Shown here: piece by piece, positions 13,970-25,655 of the stretch | How the letters are laid out: the number at the start of each line of letters is the position of its first letter | Numbering within the stretch: position 1 is the stretch's first letter | Assembly (NCBI GenBank): GCA_964304625.1 | Contig: OZ199840.1 | Location: 4,278,001-4,342,000 of the forward strand | DNA: 64,000 bases | Reading direction: 5' to 3' | DNA from: Kudoa neothunni | Taxonomy: Eukaryota > Cnidaria | Translations under genes and position numbers: made by a program | The notes under the pieces: generated by a model | Told to the model about the DNA's origin: nothing | The model's database searches: none | What the model saw: the letters and a program-made list of their open reading frames with translations, nothing else

Positions 13970-15221
13970 CCTTCTAAAGTCGCTAAAAAAACAATCTTCG
14001 GGGGTCAATTTGACCCCAAATTATTATTTGATAAACTAATTCTAAAAATTGTTACCTATTCAATTTTCTTTTATTTTCGATTTCTATCGACTAGTTTTTC
14101 AATAAAACAATGTGAAATATAACACTTAATCCAGTTGAATCTTCTACGTCATTATTCGTAAGCTGTTAGGGAATGATCGTAAAATGTAAGCCACCGTTTA
14201 ATAGCTGATTTATTGTTTAAAATAATAATTTGGATTATTTTTGATGGAAAAATATTTTTATTTCAATTTTCTATAAACAATAATTTAATACATAACCGAA
14301 AATAACAATTATTGTTTATTTTCACGTAGATCGTAATACTTCTTCAGTTTGATTTTTTATCCTAATCTAGCGCGAAATCCCGCCTTTGTCAAATTACACA
14401 AATATTTTGAGTTGAAGAATCCCTTTAAAAATCATTTTAAAAATGCATTTATACTCTTAGTTGATCTATCGAATGGACGAAACTAAAATATTTTTAAAGG
14501 AAATCGAACAAGTTCACTATCAACCCACCTCTCATGGGTCGGAATCTACAGAAAGGGAAAATTGTCCAAGCAAAATCACTCCATCTAAGGACCTAGACCA
14601 ATAGTTTCCGAATAGCCAAAAGGACGTTGATGTGAATATTGTCCTCGAGGAACCGATAAAAAGACTCAAATCACATGCTCATATTGCAATAAAAACACTA
14701 TTGTTCAGTTCATTCATCGAAGATATGTAAGAATTGTTCAAATAGTAGATAATTCTGAGCGAATTTGTAAAAATTATAATTTTTATTCGCATGAGGAATA
14801 TAAAGTCTTCAATTTATCAGCTAAAACAACGTACGTGAAGTATCATTTTTCGTACGATTATTTGCGAACAGGATCCGAGAATATTAATAAGGTATTAACA
14901 CAGATTAAAAGATATATTAATCATCATTTTGCCAAAGGATGAGTCGATAGAATTAAAAAAACATCACTTCTTTACTTTTTAAAAATTTTTTATAATATAA
15001 TTATAAAATAAAAACTTGGAATCAATTTTACCCCCAAAATTCGAATAATATAAAAATTATTTTCATATTATTATTATCATTTTCTCTAATTTTATTATTA
15101 TATACTGTACAAAAATTTAGGAAAATAGATAAAAAAATAGATAACTTTAAAGAATGCACAAATAGTAATGTTGGTTTTAATTATAATTTTATGTCAAATT
15201 GACCCTAAAATCTTCGGAGGG
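13970..15221 (+). mobile_element. degenerate piggyBac-type element with TTAA flanks
   Basis: TTAA tetramers at 13966-13969 and 15222-15225 flank the element, as piggyBac insertion produces. The ends are related: CCTTCTAAAG on the left and, reverse-complemented, CCCTCCGAAG on the right. Both are followed inside by GGTCAATTTGA-type sequence. A short plus-strand frame at about 14650-14720 reads KKTQITCSYCNKNT, like the C-terminal cysteine-rich domain of piggyBac transposases, with upstream acidic and Ser-rich remnants. The coding part is far too short and broken to be active. Confidence 0.6.
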
Positions 15222-15225
15222 TTAA

Positions 15226-16483
15226 AGTAACACGTAAGGTTATCTAAGATAATAAAATTTTGTTATTAAAAAACAGTTGTAAAGAGAAAATATACTTACA
15301 TTATACAAATTTTCCTTCCAACTAAAGGAAAATTATTTTTACCGCATGCTCATCAGATCAAAAATAAGACTAAATGTGCGAAAAATCTGTTAACTATTTA
15401 ACTTGCCAAAATTAATCCCAACGAATAAGGATATAAACATTTTATCACAAACTATGGTTAAAACCAAAAATTACAAATTTTTTCCAGCCAAATCATAATA
15501 ATAATAATAATGTATTTTTAATTATCTAAATGTATAAATAAGTTGTATTACTCAGTCTGGGGGATAAAGAAAACACAAACAAAAATAGTCGCGCACGCAG
15601 TTTAACTGCGTACTACCGGTTACCTACAGTACAACTTAGTGATTAGGAGTTTCTGAAATTAAAAGTTGTAGTGCGCATGCATCTTTGTGGATTAAAATTT
15701 ATCATTAAAATAGCCTCAGCCTTCATATATAAATTTTCATAAATCTTCATAAATAATTTCTATAATAACAATATTCATTTTTCCTCTTTTGTCTGTATCC
15801 AAACATATTAATTAGTGATTATTCATTTCCTTCAACATATTGTTCTCTATATTAAAATTTCATACTTTAATATCATAAACATATTTATGATAATTATTTA
15901 TCACAACTTCTCCAAGTTTTCGAATTAACAGAATAAATTAATTGGCGATAAAAAATAATGCTTTACATCAACAGTCAATCAATCAACCAAACAACTATAT
16001 ATCAATAGATGTGAAATTTTAAAACCAATTGTAATATTTTTTTTATTTTGAATAAAGTTTATAAATTTAAATGTTATATTCCCTAAAAATGAATCCTCAA
16101 GTTAATTAAACTGTCTAATCCTAGAGACGAGCAAGCATGCGCAACATTGAATTGTATCTTTTTGTCACAGACGTATTGTTTTTTAGCTCAACAAATTATA
16201 ACCAATATTAAAAGCTCGATTATGTAATAAAAGGGCCAATTATATGATAATATCTATAATCAGAATTAGGTTGGAATATTGATTTTACGATATTTACAGG
16301 CGCATGCACTTACTAAACACGTTGCGTGTATTATTGTCAGCCTCTCGCAAAGTTAGATTGTTTGAGTATCGCTTGCCAGTGAATAGAATAATCACGATGA
16401 CCACTGAGAATCAAAAGTAACGCTTTCCCACCGTTACTTTTGATAACTTTCGTAGTGGAAACGTTTCCGACGAAACAACAACC
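15226..16483. other. intergenic and AspRS promoter region
   Basis: No coding exon. It contains a short AAT repeat near 15495 and several GC-rich words with CpG (for example at about 15590 and 15670) in otherwise AT-rich DNA. The last 350 bases hold the NRF1-like motifs listed separately. Confidence 0.5.
16135..16308. promoter_or_regulatory. paired NRF1-like GCGCATGC motifs upstream of AspRS
   Basis: GCATGCGCAAC at 16135-16145 and GGCGCATGCAC at about 16299-16309 match the core of the palindromic NRF1 consensus (TGCGCATGCGCA). They lie 175-350 bp before the AspRS start codon. Similar words occur just upstream of CWF19L2 and APH-1. Functional assignment is an inference. Confidence 0.4.
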
Positions 16484-19400
16484 ATGTCGAAAAGTGCTCA
16501 GAAGAAAGCTGCAAAAAAGGCCGCCAAACAGGAACGTAAGGAACAAAATATGCAAAAAGCTATGAAAGAGATGACTGTGGCAGAGGTGTGTGGATGATTA
16601 CACTCGATACAATTTTTGGGTTGATATGAAATGAATTAATTTTAATAAATAGGATTTCGCCAAAGAAAACTATGGCAACTATGAATTATGCAGGTCGGAA
16701 AAGAAAACCGGTATATGTGCACGATTGTTTGAGTATTTTCATAAAAGTTTTGTAGATCGCGTTTGGACAAAAGTTGGCAAAATCGCCCCTGAGTTGTGCG
16801 GAAAAACCATTCTGGTGCGTGGGCGTTATCAATCCAGTAGAGCTACTGGCAAACAATGCTTTATTGTACTGCGTGAACAACACAATACAATTCAGTGTAT
16901 TGTTTGTGCGAACGAAACCACTGTGAGTAGGCAGATGGTTAAGTTTTCCGCTGGGTATGTATTAATCTTTCCCGCGCATATTTGGATTGTTTCGCGGACA
17001 AATAATCAATTGGGTGGCATGCAAATATTTAAATTTTGCGCTAAATGCGCACTCATCCATAAATGGTCTTATTGCAAAAGGCATGCGCGACGTAAATTTT
17101 AAATAAAAATAATGCATGTCTTTTTATATTTATGACGTCAACCAATATATATTATTTATAATTAAAAATAATGTTGTAATTTTTACATAATTTTAACTCG
17201 AGTCTAATTAATTTTCACATGAATGTATTTGGCTAGCATCTTTTTGAAGGCGTTTATTGTTCCATTTTGTGTATTTTATTATATACATATGATAAATGTG
17301 AAGTTTAAACGACAATAATACGTATAAGTATCGGCGCAATTAATTGTAGCATCGCTTGGTAAAAATCTATGGATTGCGCACGTCGAGCGAAAATTTAGAA
17401 TTAGCCGTATTATATTTTAGCAGGATTTTATATCTCCTACCAACAGAATATTCTTGAAACAATAATCTAACAATAGACGGTATTATTAGGCTGTTGTTGT
17501 TGTTATTGTTTAATTTAAAAGTCATTTTTGGTATCATTTATTATTAAAGGGTAATTGGATAATTATGGGAACAATACAACGGATAGAATCGTTCGATTAC
17601 GCGCGATATACGAATTCTCATTGACTATTTCTATGGATTGATTGAAAACAACTAATTATCATGTTTATACACTCTAAACCAAATTTGGCCGCATTATAAG
17701 TCATTCACATTAGCAGTGGACTAATCGCTTAAAATGTATGGAAAAGTCGCAAAACTTTGACACAAATCTACTTGCGCGCTAGTCTGTAAACAATAATCAA
17801 TAATAGCCGGAAATATTATGCCGTATTAAACTGTGGCTGTGGGTTCGATTCCCGCTCGTTACAAACTAATACATGAACATAAACACATGCGTTTATAATA
17901 GTTACGATAAAATATATTAATTCGTGCTAATCTAGTATCACTAAAGAAAGCATTATTGATATATACGCGAAAGTTGTGCTTGCACCAGAAAAAGTCCAAT
18001 ACTGCACTGTTGATGACTTGGAACTTCACATAGAGAAAGTTTGAGCGTCTTCTGTCAGTTCTTTTATTTAAATTATGTTAAAAATAGTTATTTGTGGTTA
18101 CGCCTGCCGACAGAAAACTTCCTCTATTGATAGAAGATGCATCGAGAGGAGTCGATGATGCAGTATTTTCTTGGCCTCAACTAACTGATAATAGATGATA
18201 TCTACATTTACATTTGCATTTGTAGGAAGAATTAAGCCGAGTCAATCAGGACACAAGATTAGACAATCGTTTTGTCGACCTTCGTGTACTCATATTTTAA
18301 TATTTAACTGGCAATATATGAATGTGTTTTAAATGCACAGACAACAACCAACCAAGCAATATTCCGCATTCAAGCCGGCGTATGCAAATTATTTCGTGAA
18401 TTTCTTGATCAGAATGGTTTCGTCGAAATGCAATTTCCCAAAATTATATCAGGTATTTGGTGACACTTGGATTTTAACTAGTTTCAAAATGTGTAGCTAC
18501 TAGTGAAGGAGGTGCTAACGTCTTCAAAGTAGAATATTTTAAAAGGAACGCGTATTTGGCTCAATCACCCCAACTCTACAAACAAATGGTCATATCGAGT
18601 GATTTTGATCGAGTCTACACTGTTGGACCGGGTAATGTACACTGTGGAAACCCAGTTTTTATTTGAACATTTTTGGTGTTCATTAGTTTTCCGAGCCGAA
18701 GACAGCAACACTCATAGACATTTGTGTGAATTCACAGGTCTGGATATGGAAATGGCCTTCTATGAACACTATCATGAGGTAGGTGTATCGTTGTTTAACT
18801 TGACATACAGATCATTTTTATTTATTCATTCATTTATTCATAAATTGACGTGTGTATTATTTAAAGGTGGTTTCAATGATTGGAAAACTTTTCATCTATA
18901 TTTTTCGGGGTATAAGAGATAGGTAGATTTATGTTTTATGGGGCTCTAGTTGTTATATGCTTATGTTAGATACTCAAAAGAGATTGAAACTGTGAAACGT
19001 CAATATCCTTCGCCTCCCTTCGAATTCTTAGATGAGCCGTATGTTTTTTATATATGTGATCCTATTAAGTTATTTGTTTTTTCTTATATTTTAATTATAG
19101 GCTAATATTGAAATTTACTGAAGGTATCGCTTTGCTTCGTGAAGCTGGCGTAGAAGTTGGGGACTTTGACGATCTAAGGTAATTTGATGTATTTGCCGCG
19201 TTTAGTTCAACTCAGGGTTAATTTTTTTTATTATTGTGAATTAAATACTTGTCATCGTCAGGGTTTTTTGTGAGAAAATTTAATTTATAATTTTTGAATT
19301 ATTAGATTAGTACAAGTGTTTTGCGGTATTAATTATGCTTAGGTATTTTAAATTGAGTTCACTTTTTTAAAATTTCCGCTCGCTCATTAAATTTACTATT

Positions 19401-21456
19401 TTGGAACGAGTCGGAACGCTCTAAATATTGAATATTGATTCCTCTGTTTGTGCACAAAACTTTAAATAACTCTCTTAAATGTCAAGAGTTCTTTAAATCC
19501 ACCATAAAATTTAATCTGCTTTCAATTTTATTTTTGTATCATTAAATTAAGAGAAAATATGTGTCGTTATATTTTGGTTAGACTTGAATAAATTTTTCTA
19601 TAATAAAATGCATAAATATAATTATTTTATTCTAGCATCGAACTCGTTTCCTATCGCGTATATCGTACATAAATAATGGCGTGAAATATTGGTATTATTT
19701 TTTGTTAACTGAATCGAATTCTAATAATTGCACTTACAAAATATTTTAATTAAAATATAAAGACTGGAAAATTGAAAATTTATCCTAAAAATGAGTTAAT
19801 TAATTATTTTATTTCTAACCGAAATTTTCACTGTTACTAATACTTTGAGATTAAATTGTAACAAGCATACGCATCGATGGGAGGCATCTGGCATCTAACC
19901 AGTGTTCAAGTGAATCATGATTTCATTCAAAAAAAGAATTATTCATCAAAAAATTTACAAAATCAAAATAAATTGCATAGTTTGTTACGATCGAATTTTA
20001 TGCTTCTTAATTTCGTGTCTTCGAGACTGTAACTATTAAAAGTATTATGAAAAATACGTAAAATCAACCGGGAGTTATTTAATTTTGTATTTTTAATTTT
20101 TAAATTAAAGTTAAATTAATATTCACATAGATGATTAACTGTACTAATTTATAATTTTCGGAATTTGCCACGATTAATGTGAAATCATTTGTTCAAATGT
20201 TTTAAACACATATTGACACAAAAAAACAATCGGGCGAGTAAATACTCCTATTAACATTTCAAATTTAAAGTAACTTGTCTCATAACTTTCGCATACACGT
20301 GATTAAAATATATGCTGATGCTGATTAATTCTTTTTTTTTTTTAATTTCCGAAAAATATTGATCCAATACATCTTTAGAATTAGACAATAATTCAAGAGA
20401 TTATTCAGTGTATTTCCTGTTTTAATTTTCAAGAATACACTTCGGTTAATTATTCTCCTATTTAACATACGTCAAATAAATATTGAGAATATCACCACTA
20501 ATTTATGATAAAATCTGCCATATTCTGCAATAACGGCATCGATCAAATCAGCGAAAGTTTTAATCGCCTATAATTTGTTATGTTTAAGTGTACGTTATGT
20601 TCAATTTCCAGTTTATTGGCATAACTTAGTCATTAATGATATAAATATTGTTTTCCGTGATTTTATCTTGTCGACAATAATTTTTACATTTTAATATTAT
20701 TATAAACAATTCTGATACTTTATTAAGATCGAATATAAAGTTATTTCATTATACTTAGAGCTGAACAAAATAGTTATTCTACTTGCTTAATGTTGGAAAT
20801 TCATAATTATCAAAAAAAAGTAGAATCCATTAATAGTAACACACGGAAAACAGTGGATAAGTAATTAACTAAGCATATAAATATAAGTATAAGTATAAAT
20901 AGGTTTTATTTCGTTAGAAAAATATCATCTCACCTTCTATTACAATTTAGTACTCCTAACGAGAAACTGCTTGGTAAATTGGTCAAAGAAAAATATCATA
21001 CCGACTTTACATTCTTGACAAGTACCCCCTTGCAGTTCGACCGTTCTATACTATGCCGGATCCGCACGATTCTGTACATATCATTAGTTATACATTTTTT
21101 GTTATTATGATGTGTTGTAGAATTTTAGCAACTCATATGATATGTTTATGCGCGGCGAAGAAGTTTTGTCGGGTGCTCAACGTATTCACGATCCTCAGCT
21201 ATTGACAGAACGGGCGAAATTGCACAATATCGGTAGGTCACATGGGACAATTACTGTGGTAAAACAACTCTAATCTCCTTGTGGATAATAGGTATTGAAA
21301 CCCATTCAAAGTTATATCGATTCCTTCAGGTATGGTGTCGCCCCTCATGCGGGTGGTGGAATAGGTTTGGAAAGAGTTCTTTCATTCTATTTAAATCTTG
21401 GAAACATTCGAAAAACTTCTCTTTTCCCTCGTGACCCTAAGAGGGTTACTCCGTGA
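16484..21456 (+). CDS. DARS1: cytosolic aspartyl-tRNA synthetase
   Basis: Class IIb synthetase that charges tRNA-Asp with aspartate. About 14 exons translate along the whole eukaryotic AspRS. There is a Lys-rich N-terminal extension ([20 protein letters not shown]). The anticodon-binding OB fold is in the exon at 16653-16954 ([11 protein letters not shown]). Class II motif 1 is [11 protein letters not shown] and motif 2 is [15 protein letters not shown]. Aspartate-site words SEGGANVF and QSPQLYKQ are present. Motif 3 is GGGIGLERV and the usual end is [10 protein letters not shown]. Introns are mostly 44-65 nt; two are longer (16955-17935 and 19179-20950). The match breaks twice. At 21006-21009 one T appears missing in the codons for DFYILDKYP. 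At about 21291-21312, between LHNIG and YIDSFRYG, the frame changes again. All other junctions keep phase and the catalytic residues are intact, so base-calling indels are as likely as a pseudogene. AATAAA follows 114 nt after the stop. Confidence 0.95.
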
Positions 21457-21569
21457 ACTGTGGATTTTCAATGACTTAATATTACCCAAATCTAAGTAGA
21501 TTTACTCACATTATATTGTTTTTGTTGTTTTTGTGCAACCATCCAATATCATATGAATTTTTCAGATTA

Positions 21570-21575
21570 AATAAA
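21570..21575 (+). terminator. polyadenylation signal of AspRS
   Basis: AATAAA lies 114 nt after the AspRS stop codon, in the expected position for the 3' end of this transcript. Confidence 0.5.
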
Positions 21576-22278
21576 ACAAAAATGTCCTATTTTTTTAGTA
21601 TTATTCAAATTTAAGGAGTAAGCCTAAATTTTCGAAACAACTCCTAAAATTGATTTAATTTGAGTTTTAACTACAGGCAGTTATGGGAATAATGGGTAAA
21701 AATGCTTCGATTTAATCATGCACCAGTTCTCAGTAAGACATGATTCTCTAAATCACTAGATTATATCATATTAGATTAATTCGCTTACAAATTAAATCGT
21801 TTATGACGGAAAACACATTATGTACCGTTCAACTAAAACTAGACACGCACAATATAACGCTTGTTAAGGATCATTATTGTCTTAATATTTTTCACCTTTG
21901 TTGATTATCTTAAATCATTAACTTAGATCAAGTTGTTTTCACGCTGATACTAGAGTTCAGACGAATGGATTAGAATACGGTGAAATTATTCACTACTTTA
22001 CAATGGAATATTTATTGGTTTCGGCTAATTGATTGAAATGCCATAGGTAGCCCGCTCGATCAAAACTATTGTCTATTTCAAACATTCTAACCCCATAAAG
22101 TGACTAGTTATTAATTTCACTCGCGTCATAATCCTCGTCAAATAGACTGTTCGTTAATAATAGTCAATGATCTAGATTGTTGCAAAAATTGAAGTTTTTT
22201 AATATTATATCTAAAGGTAATCGCGTATTTTACCATTAAAAATTTTCTAATCCAACTAGCGTAACGAATCCAAGAATT
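21576..22278. other. short intergenic region
   Basis: AT-rich spacer between AspRS and the TCP11-like gene. No coding remnant was seen. It must hold the promoter of the downstream gene, but no motif stands out. Confidence 0.4.
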
Positions 22279-24284
22279 ATGGACAAAGAAAAGCTCCACC
22301 ATTTATTAGATTGTTTAGTTTACGGCGACGATGGTATGATTTTGCAGTCGTAACCCACACCCTGAGAGGAACATTATGTTTCCAATATTTAGATCGACTG
22401 AAAAATATGAATAAATTTATGATTGTTCACTCAATCAATCTGATAAAAGACTATTGCAAATTAAGAAATCGTGAAACTATGTAGCGCTGCTATCACAATC
22501 ACTACCATTGTTTTTCTGAGGCTAACAGTTACCTCTTTAGTATATACAAAAATAAATCCATCCCGTATCATGAATTTTGGGATAATATGAAAAAAGATTC
22601 CTCAACCAATCCAAACACATTTCAAAAAATACACCCAGGATTAGAATTAATAGAAGAAGTAAATATTGTTGTTTAGTTGGATGTATCAATTGAATTGTCG
22701 ATGGTCCAACGTAGAATGTGGAAAAACTGAAAATGTTATGTCATCCGATCTACTACGAAGACTTTGACACGTGTTTCAATCTTGATCGAGCCAAAGTCCT
22801 ACTTGAAGATGAGGGTGGGAAAAGATTTAAATGCGAAGATTTTTTCCAACCACTCATAGATCTACTATTGAATATATGCACTCCCTCGATGGATTATAAA
22901 GCATTCAAATTAAAGGCACTCCTCGCCAACACTGATCAAGGAGGATTGGAGAATGTTGTCCAGGCTTTAAAGTGGATGTTGTTGATGTGTTATTTTTGAC
23001 ATATTTTCAACTAGAAAAACATATAATTTCGTCACCAGCGTGAGTCTGGATATGGCAAACTTCCGCGTCTACACCATCCAAAATGAGTTGCTCATGCATC
23101 CAAACAACACTTTTGAGACTGAACTTTTTCAAAATATTTACAACAACAATTTGGAAGAATTAGCCAACACCAAAAGAGCATTGGAAAACTTTGTCGAAAC
23201 TCAAACCGTCCTTTCCCCACAATTCGATAAAAACAACATATCCATTGATTCTCTCATTAAATTCACTTTAATAGATATTCTATTTGATCCCGAATCCGAA
23301 ATGTGCACAGAAGTAAGCTGAAAATTTGGCTGAAGCCTCAATATAGAAAACCTCAATTTGACACTTTGCTTTTATTGTAGACTTGGTTGCCGGATATCGA
23401 TTCAATCAAACATCTCAGCACCAAATTGGAAGTTTATGGTTATTACATGGGGGTCAAATTGTTGGCAAGGAAATATCACAAGGAACGCCGCTACGATGTG
23501 AACGGACTTATAAATGTGATCAACGAAAGGTTCTCAATGGTCTTGCAAATTGTTACACCTGCAATGTAAAAAATTGGCTTGCAAACTTAAACTTAGAATG
23601 ACTATCGGTCCGTCATAATCTTGATTAACTGTGACGCGTGCGCACTGCTTTTATTTTGAATGTTAATGTTATTGGCGGAATGCTTTTAATCCGAAATGTG
23701 TTTCACACACAACGCATATTATTTCTTATCTTCAATGATAACATCCTTTCCCACGGATAAGCTAAGTTACTTTATGATAGATAATCTGTGATATTTAATT
23801 TGTACGTCACTCAATAATAAATGTGATACCCCATTTTAATATTATGTTTCGGATCGAAAGACACTTTCATTTATTTCATAGTTTGGTAACTGATTGCGAC
23901 AATTTAGATCCATCCCCAGCGCCGCATCCATTGTCAATCAAGCGATGGATGTTGTTAAAGGCCGAATTCCTGAACATAAAGTTCTTTTGAATTCCTTTAA
24001 AGTGTTTGAACAAAAGGAGAGTAATCTTTCTCGAGGAATGAGTAATTTCTCCTTTGTTTCGTGAATTATTACATTCATTATCAATAGTGAAACGAATATA
24101 TGGCATGCTGGAAAAATTTCTTCAAACCGAGGTTTATACGCCAGACATTTTCATTGATGTGCCCCTTGAGACCAATTATAATCATCTCCAGACAATATTC
24201 AGCGTTATTTTAAGCATGTGTAAGCATCATGAAAAAATTTTCAAATCAATCTATCTCCGCATGATTACGTCTGACAGTGGATAA
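22279..24284 (+). CDS. TCP11 (T-complex protein 11)-like protein
   Basis: Seven exons join in phase: 22279-22333, 22393-22480, 22541-22658, 22715-22986, 23045-23312, 23381-23565 and 23908-24284. TCP11-family features are seen in order. YHEFWDNMKK corresponds to the HKAFWDHL region. Helical FFQPLIDLLLNICTP precedes ALKWMLL. The hallmark LDMANFRVYTIQ is followed by FETELFQNI. A TWLPDIDSI segment comes next, and near the C-terminus SPLFRELLHSL matches the family LSPLQREL. Family members act in sperm motility and capacitation signalling in mammals; the role here is unknown. The acceptor before exon 5 (CGTGAG) is weak. In the last exon the frame must shift by one base at about 24040-24050, between GMSNFS and PLFREL, which could be an assembly indel. 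The assignment rests on motif order recalled from the family. Confidence 0.75.
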
Positions 24285-25655
24285 CATCTTTATTTTTTGA
24301 TTGATTGATTGATTTATTTATTTATTTATTAACCTAACTAGCTACCCATCTAAATAGTAGGGAATTACTTTTTAATCCGATAAATTTTCGTTTGTCAATT
24401 TATATTTACTCTGTGTTGTGTATTTATTTGATTTTGCTCTGGTTTTATTCGAGTGTCGACCATTGAAACTTCAATTACATATTTCTGCCCTTGTTAAGAT
24501 TTATAATAGAGTTATACCTTATGATTTGATGCGCACTTTTGACACAAAATTTTAGTGTGAATTTATAAGGATTTACTAGCATTAATGCCCAGCTTTGCAT
24601 GGCATTGTGATGGGAACTTTAACTTTTAGTTTTATTTTTCTATTTAAATTGTTGCATTTTAAAGCTTCTCATTATTTTTGCGATGCGATGATATAAATAA
24701 ACAAAATGATACGCGCATTTTGCATCCAAATATAAATAGAGGTATTGAAGGAAATTAACTATTAACGTTCATCTATTTAAACATAATCATTAAGTGACTT
24801 AAATAGGACTTTAGGTTCTTTCAAAATTTTCGATCAAAATTAATCCTTCTAGTTATAAAATTTATTATTAGTCTAAAAACGATAATATACAAATAAAATA
24901 AACCTAAGATGCGTCAGAAAAAATATTAATTGTTATTCCATGGCTACAATTTTATAAAGGATGTTGAGTTGATTAATGAGGTTTTAATGATCTGTGAGTG
25001 GTAACTTACGTATTCACTAGTTGAACATAATTTTTATATTTTTACATAAATGTCAACCTTATTTTTAACAAAACTACTTACTGGTTTAAAAATATACAAA
25101 TTTCATTAACTAAATACGATTAAATCTAAGTTGCAAAGGTGTTTTTGGTTTGAAAAATGAAAATACATCCTAAATAATCTGGTTATTCTTCAAATTTTAT
25201 GAGATTTGCAACAACTCTTGTAAATGTGACGTTAATAATTTTATTTGTCCTAAAATTACTCAAAACAGGCATATGTACCATTTTTGAAATATTCTATGCC
25301 GAAATTAACGAATTTACCTAGTATATCGTGAGTAAAAGTTCATTCTAATTGATTATTACTCTGAAATAAACAAACATTAAATATTATACAGGTATTTTTA
25401 ATCTGCTATTTGAGTAAACAACTCGAAAATCCCTTATTTCTGACTACGGTATTTATCATATTTATAATTCCACATAGATAAACGATTTTTATTGTTGGTT
25501 TCATATATTCAAATGCATACTAGAAGCTGTATTTAATCGTTTCTTTGTGGCGCGTGCGTACTTCTGCAGACACACCAGGCACGCAACGTCATGTTATGCA
25601 AGTTATGCGGTGCATATCCTGGTGGGTACAAAACGAAAATAAAATTTCGATAATA
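24285..25655. other. intergenic, no gene seen
   Basis: AT-rich, including short ATTT/TTGA runs directly after the TCP11-like stop (about 24298-24330). No exon with coding character was seen. Confidence 0.5.

Noticed and set aside
17833-17868. tRNA-like T-arm (GTGGGTTCGATTCCCGC) inside the first long AspRS intron
   Set aside because: The T-arm folds well, but no D-arm, anticodon arm or matching acceptor strand is found upstream. It is probably a tRNA or SINE fragment, not a tRNA gene.
18036-18038. In-frame TGA in AspRS after HIEKV, suggesting readthrough or a pseudogene
   Set aside because: A 51-nt GT-AG intron starting at GTTTGAGCG removes it and continues with [14 protein letters not shown], so no stop exists in the spliced frame.
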